Positions 58,919 to 64,000 of a stretch of DNA of 64,000 bases are shown piece by piece (within the stretch, counting starts at the first letter, position 1; the number at the start of each line of letters is the position of its first letter). The stretch is from assembly GCF_002973525.1 (NCBI RefSeq), contig NZ_PVEN01000011.1, forward strand, positions 62,001 to 126,000. The letters are read 5' to 3'. The position numbers were made by a program, and so were the translations under genes. A model generated the notes under the pieces. It did no database searches, was not told where the DNA came from, and saw only the letters and a program-made list of their open reading frames with translations. Source of the DNA: Paraburkholderia sp. BL21I4N1 (GTDB lineage: Bacteria; Pseudomonadota; Gammaproteobacteria; Burkholderiales; Burkholderiaceae).

Positions 58919-61018
58919 TCAATGCGCCCCGATCAGATTCACCACCTTGATATTGCGCGTATCGGGCACTTCCGCATAAGACAGCACCTTCAGTTGCGGC
59001 AGACTGCGACGCAGGAAGCGCGCGAGCATGGGCCGCAACGCGTGCTGTACGAGCAGGACGGGTGCGAGTCCGAGGTTCTGCTGACGCGTCATCGCCTTCT
59101 GGGTTTCGTTCAGGAGCGTATGTGCAAGACCCGGTTCGAGCCCCGGATTCGCGCCAGTGGAGAGCGCCTGCGAGAGCACGCGCTCCAGGTTCGAATCGAG
59201 GCCCATCACCTGCATGTCGCCGGTGCCAGGGAACCACTGCTGCGTAATCGCGCGACCCAGCGCGAGCCGCACGGCCGCGGTGAGATCGTGCGCGTCGGTG
59301 ACCTTCGGCGCGTGTTCGGACAGCGCTTCGAGAATCGTGCGCATGTCGCGGATCGGCACCCCTTCCTCCAACAGATTCTGCAACACCTTTTGCAGCGTGG
59401 TGAGCGGCAGCGACTTCGGCACCAGATCGTCCACCAGCGACGGCGTGTCCTTCTGCATCCGCTCGAGCAGCGACTGCACTTCGCGGCGGCCGAGCAGTTC
59501 CGACGCATGCGTGACGACCAGATGATTCAGGTGCGTCGCCACCACGGTGCTCGAATCGACCACGGTGTAGCCGTACACCTGCGCCTGTTCGCGCAGATTC
59601 GTATCGATCCAGATGGCCGGCAAGCCGAACGCGGGGTCCTGCGTCGGCGTGCCCGGCAGCGCGGCGGACACCTGACCCGGATTGATGGCGAGCCATTGCC
59701 CCGGATACGCCTCGCCGACGCCCACTTCGACGCCTTTCAAGGCAATGCGGTAACCGTTCGGGCGCAGTTCGAGGTTGTCGCGAATATGAATGACCGGCGG
59801 CAGAAAACCGATTTCCTGCGCGAACTTCTTGCGGATGCTCTTGATCCGCTTGAGCAGTTCGCCGTCGGAATTCTTGTCGACCAGCGGAATCAGCCGGTAG
59901 CCGACTTCGAGACCGAGCGTGTCGATCATCGTCACGTCGTCCCAACTGGCTTCGGTGTTCTCGACCGGCGTCATCGCGGCCGGCGCGACGTCGACCAGCG
60001 CGTTGGTGTTCTTGCGCTCGTCCGCTTTCTTCTTCATCGTGCGGCCGAGCTGGATCAAGCCACCGCCGAGCACCAGAAACGCGAAGTGCGGCATGCCCGG
60101 AATCAGGCCCATCAACACGAGAATGCAGCCGGTGATCACCAGCACGCGCGGGTTCGTGAACAACTGCCCGGTAAGCTGGGTGCCGATGTCTTCGTTGGTG
60201 GCCACGCGCGACACGATCACGCCGGCCGCCGTCGAAATCACCAGCGACGGGATCTGCGCGACGAGGCCGTCACCGATCGTCAGCAGCGTGTAGGTCTTGC
60301 CCGCCGAGGCGAAGTCCATGCCATGCTGCACCATCCCGACGATCAGGCCGCCGAAGATGTTGATCACCATGATGAGCAAGCCGGCAATCGCATCGCCGCG
60401 CACGAACTTGCTCGCGCCGTCCATCGAACCGTAGAACTCGGCTTCCTGCGAGACTTCGAGACGGCGCTTGCGGGCCTGGTCTTCGTTGATCAGGCCGGCG
60501 TTCAGGTCGGCGTCGATCGCCATCTGCTTGCCGGGCATCGCGTCGAGCGTGAAGCGCGCGGACACTTCGGCGATCCGCCCCGCGCCCTTGGTGATCACCA
60601 TGAAGTTGATCACCATCAGGATCACGAACACGACGATACCGACCGCGAAGTTGCCGCCCACGAGGAAGTGGCCGAACGACTCGATCACCTGGCCGGCCGC
60701 ATCGGGACCGGTGTGGCCTTCCAGCAGCACGACCCGGGTCGACGCGACGTTCAGCGACAGCCGCAGCAAGGTCGAGAACAGCAGCACGCTCGGGAACGCG
60801 GCGAAGTCGAGCGGCTTCATCGTGTACATGCTGACGAGCAGCACCATCACGGACAGCGCGATGTTGAAAGTAAACAGCAGATCCAGCAGGAACGGCGGCA
60901 ACGGCAGAATCATCATGCCGAGGATCATCACGATCAGCACCGGCCCGGCGAGGGCGCGCAAATTGGTGCTGCTCAAGGCATCCGGCCGTCGGGCGAGGAA
61001 ACCGGCGCGAGTGTTCAT
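58919..61018 (-). CDS. flhA: Flagellar export gate protein FlhA
   Basis: Encodes 699 residues, standard. Eight N-terminal membrane helices include LLFTFNIALSVMVLLVSMYT. The FHIPEP family signature RFTLDAMPGKQMAIDADLNA is present (about residues 150-170), followed by the large cytoplasmic domain (LGLEVGYRLIPLVDKNSDGE; GLPAIWIDTNLREQAQVYGY; LDSNLERVLSQAL). FlhA uses proton flow to drive export and docks chaperone-substrate pairs. Its start overlaps the flhB stop (ATGA). Confidence 0.97.
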   Translation of the reverse strand: MNTRAGFLARRPDALSSTNLRALAGPVLIVMILGMMILPLPPFLLDLLFTFNIALSVMVLLVSMYTMKPLDFAAFPSVLLFSTLLRLSLNVASTRVVLLEGHTGPDAAGQVIESFGHFLVGGNFAVGIVVFVILMVINFMVITKGAGRIAEVSARFTLDAMPGKQMAIDADLNAGLINEDQARKRRLEVSQEAEFYGSMDGASKFVRGDAIAGLLIMVINIFGGLIVGMVQHGMDFASAGKTYTLLTIGDGLVAQIPSLVISTAAGVIVSRVATNEDIGTQLTGQLFTNPRVLVITGCILVLMGLIPGMPHFAFLVLGGGLIQLGRTMKKKADERKNTNALVDVAPAAMTPVENTEASWDDVTMIDTLGLEVGYRLIPLVDKNSDGELLKRIKSIRKKFAQEIGFLPPVIHIRDNLELRPNGYRIALKGVEVGVGEAYPGQWLAINPGQVSAALPGTPTQDPAFGLPAIWIDTNLREQAQVYGYTVVDSSTVVATHLNHLVVTHASELLGRREVQSLLERMQKDTPSLVDDLVPKSLPLTTLQKVLQNLLEEGVPIRDMRTILEALSEHAPKVTDAHDLTAAVRLALGRAITQQWFPGTGDMQVMGLDSNLERVLSQALSTGANPGLEPGLAHTLLNETQKAMTRQQNLGLAPVLLVQHALRPMLARFLRRSLPQLKVLSYAEVPDTRNIKVVNLIGAH

Positions 61019-62235
61019 GCAGAGCGTCCTGAAGCGTCGTCGTTAGCGGGGTTGACGGGGTTGAGCACGTCGGCGGCTTCCTGGTCGGCTTCGTCGTCCG
61101 CCACACCGCCCTTGTCGAGTTCCGGCGGCACGTCGAAGTCGGTCGGTGCGACCGGCACGGTGCCGCCTTCGGTATTGAATCGCCGCAGCTGATACACCCA
61201 CGCGAGCACTTCGGCGACCGCGCCGTACAGCGGGCCCGGAATTTCGCGATTCAGCTCGACGTTGTGATACAGCGCCCGCGCAAGCGGCGGCGCTTCCAGC
61301 AGCGGCACGTTGTTTTCGGCAGCGATCTCGCGAATCCGCGCGGCCACCAGGTTGACGCCCTTGGCGATCACCTTCGGCGCGCGCATCTCGCCGTCCGTGT
61401 ATTGCAGCGCGACCGCGAAGTGTGTCGGGTTGGTTACCACCACGTCGGCCTTCGGCACATTCGTCATCATGCGGCGGCGGGCAATCGCGCGCTGCTGCTG
61501 ACGAATCCGGCCTTTCACATGCGGATCGCCTTCGCTTTCGCGGTGCTCGCGCTTCACTTCTTCCTTCGTCATGCGCAGTTTCTTGTGGAACTGCCACAGT
61601 TGATACGGCACATCCATCGCGGCGACCACGAACATGCCCGCCACCGTCATGCCGCAGCACACGGCGATCAGATGCGCGGAGTTGACCAGCGCGAGCTGCA
61701 AGGGCTGGGTTGCCAGCGCGAGAATCTCTTCGCGGCGATTCCAGATCGCCGTGCCGCCGATAATGCCCACCACCAGCGTCTTGGCGAGCGACATGCCGAG
61801 CTGGACCGGGCCATTGATCGAAAAAATCTTGCCGAGCCCTTCGATCGGATTGAGCCGGTTGAACTTGGGCTCGAGTCCCTTTGAAGACAACTGCCAGCCG
61901 CCCAGCGCCAGCGGCGAAAGCAAAGCGGCCGCGCCGGTGAAAGCCAGCACCGGCAGGAGCGTGTAAAGCCCTTCGCGACTGGCCACGCCGGCGCCGATCA
62001 TCATGCGGCGGGTTTCGAACACGGTGGCGTGATTGAACGTGAAAGCCGTGCGCAGCATGCCTTGCAAGTGCTCGCCGATGCTGCTGGACATGCCCCACAC
62101 GCCGAAGAACCCCGCCGCCAGCAGCGCAAACGTCGACAGCTCCCGCGAACGCACGATCTGCCCTTCCTCGCGCGCCTTCTGCAGGCGCCGGGGAGTGGCT
62201 GATTCGGTTTTTTCGAGGTCGCTGTCCTCTGCCAC
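61015..62235 (-). CDS. flhB: Flagellar export specificity switch FlhB
   Basis: Encodes 406 residues. EDSDLEKTESATPRRLQKAR is the conserved start, followed by four membrane helices and the autocleavage motif NPTHFAVALQY. The cytoplasmic tail APKVIAKGVNLVAARIREIA is the region duplicated in the small gene at 22681. FlhB cleaves itself at N-P and switches export from hook to filament substrates. The start is GTG 62235 with GGAGAGC upstream; a longer frame to 62304 overlaps the promoter and is rejected. Confidence 0.96.
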   Translation of the reverse strand: MAEDSDLEKTESATPRRLQKAREEGQIVRSRELSTFALLAAGFFGVWGMSSSIGEHLQGMLRTAFTFNHATVFETRRMMIGAGVASREGLYTLLPVLAFTGAAALLSPLALGGWQLSSKGLEPKFNRLNPIEGLGKIFSINGPVQLGMSLAKTLVVGIIGGTAIWNRREEILALATQPLQLALVNSAHLIAVCCGMTVAGMFVVAAMDVPYQLWQFHKKLRMTKEEVKREHRESEGDPHVKGRIRQQQRAIARRRMMTNVPKADVVVTNPTHFAVALQYTDGEMRAPKVIAKGVNLVAARIREIAAENNVPLLEAPPLARALYHNVELNREIPGPLYGAVAEVLAWVYQLRRFNTEGGTVPVAPTDFDVPPELDKGGVADDEADQEAADVLNPVNPANDDASGRSA

Positions 62236-62284
62236 AAAAGCTCTCCAGTCGGCCGAGGCACGGCGCCTCTTTCCAGTGAGAGCG

Positions 62285-62344
62285 ATTATTCCCGCTCGAC
62301 GCAAGCGCTGATCGGCGGATAAGGGCGGAGAAAGGGGGGTATTT
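62285..62344 (-). promoter_or_regulatory. flhB class II promoter with inferred FlhDC operator
   Basis: Minus strand: AAATA (62344-62340), CCCCCC core, 18 bp to TATCC (62321-62317), exactly 26 bp to the -10 AATAAT (62290-62285). Fifty-five bases separate the -10 from the GTG start. Confidence 0.8.
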
Positions 62345-62366
62345 CGAGAGATGGAGCGGCGCGCGG

Positions 62367-62396
62367 CCGGCTGCCCAGTGTTACCCGGACAGCCGG
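62367..62396 (-). terminator. Possible terminator after the DUF3443 gene
   Basis: A 7-bp stem CCGGCTG/CAGCCGG with a 16-base loop lies 26 bp past the stop. Weak, with no clear T run. Confidence 0.35.
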
Positions 62397-62421
62397 TCAG
62401 TCACGCCGTCAGACGCGTGCT

Positions 62422-63732
62422 TTAGAACGCCACGAACGGCTGCTGGCCGCCGCTCGCGGTCTGATCGAGGCCGTAATACACGTAGCGGCCAAAGAAGAAC
62501 GGCAGACCGAGGTCGAATGCGCTGCTACCGCTGATCTGCCCGGCGAGATCGTTGAACGCGTAACTGTTGGTGTTGCCGAACAGGATCGACGCACTCAGGA
62601 TACCGATGCTGGCGGTCACTCTCGCGCTGTTCGTGCCGCCCAGCGTTACCGTGCGGGTTTGCGCCGACGACGGACAGTAAAAGCCCTGGAAGTTGCTGCC
62701 GCACAGCGAAAGCGAACTATCCGAGAAGAAGTAAGCGTTCGAGCCCGAATCCAGGAAGGCCTGCACCGTCGTGCCGTTGAACACGCTGTTGTTCAGATCG
62801 CCGTAGGCGTCGGTGGTGAAGGACTGCGCGGCGGCCAGCGTATTGTTCGACCGCGTGCCGATGCCGAACACCAGCGTGCCGGTGGCCGACGCCGTGCCGA
62901 AGTTCGACACGGCCGGCAACTGCACGATCACGCCGTTCTTGTCGACCGGGAAATTCGCCACCGGATTGGCCACCTGCTGCGCGAGCGGCACCGTGGCACG
63001 GGCACAGGACGTGCCGCCCGGGCACGCGAAGTAATTGCTGTAGTTCGCGGCCGTCACGGGGTTTGCACAGGTCGCGCCGCAATCGTTCGGTGCGGTGCCG
63101 ATGCCGAGAATGCCGTTGGCGCCGAGATCGTTGACGGTGTTTTCCGCCGAGCCGCTGCAACCGCGCGCCGGCACCGTGCTGGCGGCCAGGTCGCCGATAA
63201 TCTGCAGCGGAATGGCCGCCGTGGTCGTCTCGCCGCCAATCGTCACGCTCGCGGTGCGCACGGATCCCCACGTGTAGCCGTCGGCGAAGGTGGCGCACTC
63301 GGCGAGCGGGTTACCGCTCACGGTGCTGACCGGCAATGCGCCGAGCACCGACGAGCTGATCGCCGTATTGACCAGCCGCAAACCGAACGACGCGGTATCC
63401 ACTTGGACGTTATTGATGGTCTGACAGTTGGACGTGGATCCCGGCGCGCAAATCGTCACGCTGACCGTCGGGATATTCACGACGCCGTTCACGCCAGCGC
63501 CCACCGTGATCGTTGCCGTGTTCGCGGCATTCGGGGTGATCGGCTGCTGGGTCGGGCTGGCCGGCAGCGTTCCGCCGTTCAGCGAGTTCGAGGAATTATT
63601 GCTGCTGCTGTTGCTGTCGCCCCCTCCACCGCCGCCGCACGCAACGAGCGTGGACACCAGCAACACGGCCGCGACGGCCTGGATCCAGCTCTTGAGCTTC
63701 ACCGCCTTGATAGCACTACGCATGGTTCGCAT
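62422..63732 (-). CDS. DUF3443 family lipoprotein
   Basis: Encodes 436 residues. A lipoprotein signal ends STLVAC with Cys32, followed by a Gly/Ser/Asn-rich linker. The rest is a beta-rich domain with several Cys pairs (CAPGSTSNCQTI; GCSGSAENTVNDLGANGILG; FYCPSSAQTRTVTLGG), as in the DUF3443 family, which has a faint pepsin-like layout: VQVDTASFGLRLV and AFLDSGSNAYFF resemble the paired D-(T/S)-(G/A)-S elements of aspartic proteases. That resemblance is my inference. Function unknown. It lies 14 bp after the DUF2844 gene and is probably co-transcribed with it. ATG 63732 is preferred over a frame start at 63798. Confidence 0.85.
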   Translation of the reverse strand: MRTMRSAIKAVKLKSWIQAVAAVLLVSTLVACGGGGGGDSNSSSNNSSNSLNGGTLPASPTQQPITPNAANTATITVGAGVNGVVNIPTVSVTICAPGSTSNCQTINNVQVDTASFGLRLVNTAISSSVLGALPVSTVSGNPLAECATFADGYTWGSVRTASVTIGGETTTAAIPLQIIGDLAASTVPARGCSGSAENTVNDLGANGILGIGTAPNDCGATCANPVTAANYSNYFACPGGTSCARATVPLAQQVANPVANFPVDKNGVIVQLPAVSNFGTASATGTLVFGIGTRSNNTLAAAQSFTTDAYGDLNNSVFNGTTVQAFLDSGSNAYFFSDSSLSLCGSNFQGFYCPSSAQTRTVTLGGTNSARVTASIGILSASILFGNTNSYAFNDLAGQISGSSAFDLGLPFFFGRYVYYGLDQTASGGQQPFVAF

Positions 63733-63746
63733 CGTCGTCCTCGCTC

Positions 63747-64000
63747 TTACTGGATGTCGGAACCGCTGACGCCAGCGGGCAACGCAGGCGGTAGCCACGC
63801 CTGCCCGTTGAATGCGCCCATATGGCCGCCGGAATGCACGACGAGGCTGCTCTGATCGACCGCGACCGGCCCACGGCCACCGCCGCGCCCGGCCTTCACG
63901 GTCTTCACGCCGGCGACGTACTGCGGAAAATAACTACCGAGCATCTCGTTCAGATCGGGCATCTGCGGGCCGCGCCACGCAATGCCGAATACGGAGCCGT
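63747..64000 (-). CDS. DUF2844 family protein (5' end beyond window)
   Basis: The minus-strand frame stays open to the window edge; reading in from position 63998 gives GSVFGIAWRGPQMPDLNEML, continuing to FPQYVAGVKTVKAGRGG and SSLVVHSGGHMGAFNGQAWL, the C-terminal half of DUF2844. The internal Met (63962) is not the start. This family regularly precedes DUF3443 genes in Burkholderia; function unknown. Members are usually exported proteins of about 150 residues. Confidence 0.82.
   Translation of the reverse strand, partial: GSVFGIAWRGPQMPDLNEMLGSYFPQYVAGVKTVKAGRGGGRGPVAVDQSSLVVHSGGHMGAFNGQAWLPPALPAGVSGSDIQ

Overview
The window is a high-GC beta-proteobacterial chromosome segment. Gene content and order (flgBCDEFGHIJ-ycgR-flgKL, flgAMN, fliFGHIJK, fliLMNOPQR, flhBA, flhF-flhG-fliA, plus an ahcY-metF operon under an SAH riboswitch) point to Burkholderiaceae, most likely Paraburkholderia or a close relative. 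The assignment is inferred from gene order and protein character; no database was searched. No tRNA, rRNA, CRISPR array or insertion sequence was recognised.

Layout. 1-2.9 kb: pxpA (5-oxoprolinase subunit A), the last codons of a preceding gene, and the membrane pair DUF969/DUF979. 3.1-6.2 kb: a TPR/glycosyltransferase-like protein and a TraB/GumN-family protein. 6.2-12 kb (minus strand): dppA-dppBCDF peptide ABC transporter with a terminator hairpin between dppA and dppB. 12.3-15.3 kb (minus): SAH riboswitch, ahcY, a small holin-like membrane protein and metF. 15.4-22.6 kb: a family-2 glycosyltransferase, a LysR regulator, a GMC alcohol dehydrogenase-like flavoprotein, an AidB-like acyl-CoA dehydrogenase and a coniferyl-aldehyde-type dehydrogenase. 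22.7-62.3 kb: nearly the whole flagellar body and export apparatus in five blocks, interrupted by a 579-bp inverted-repeat element between fliK and fliL and by a HicAB toxin-antitoxin pair between flgN and fliA. 62.4-64 kb: DUF3443 lipoprotein and the start-truncated DUF2844 gene.

Regulation visible in the DNA. Five flagellar promoters (fliF, flgA, flgB, flhB, flhF) share a dyad GAA(A/T)TA-like half-site, 17-18 bp, then TAT(T/C)C, followed after exactly 26 bp by an A/T-rich -10 box; fliE appears to use the other side of the fliF operator. I infer these are FlhDC-dependent class II promoters. Four further promoters (fliS, flgKL, ycgR, flgM) match the sigma-28 consensus TAAAGTTT-N11/12-GCCGATAA. 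The set gives a two-tier hierarchy: export gate, basal body, hook and FliA under the class II operator; late filament-junction proteins, the flagellin chaperone, the c-di-GMP brake and anti-sigma factor FlgM under FliA. Flagellin, cap, motor, chemotaxis and flhDC genes are outside the window.

No radically new system is evident. The items most worth following are the repeated class II operator, the SAH-riboswitch operon with its holin-like passenger, the large palindromic element splitting the fli operon, the lysine-less P-loop of FlhG, and the FliK-like/FlhB-tail paralogue pair.
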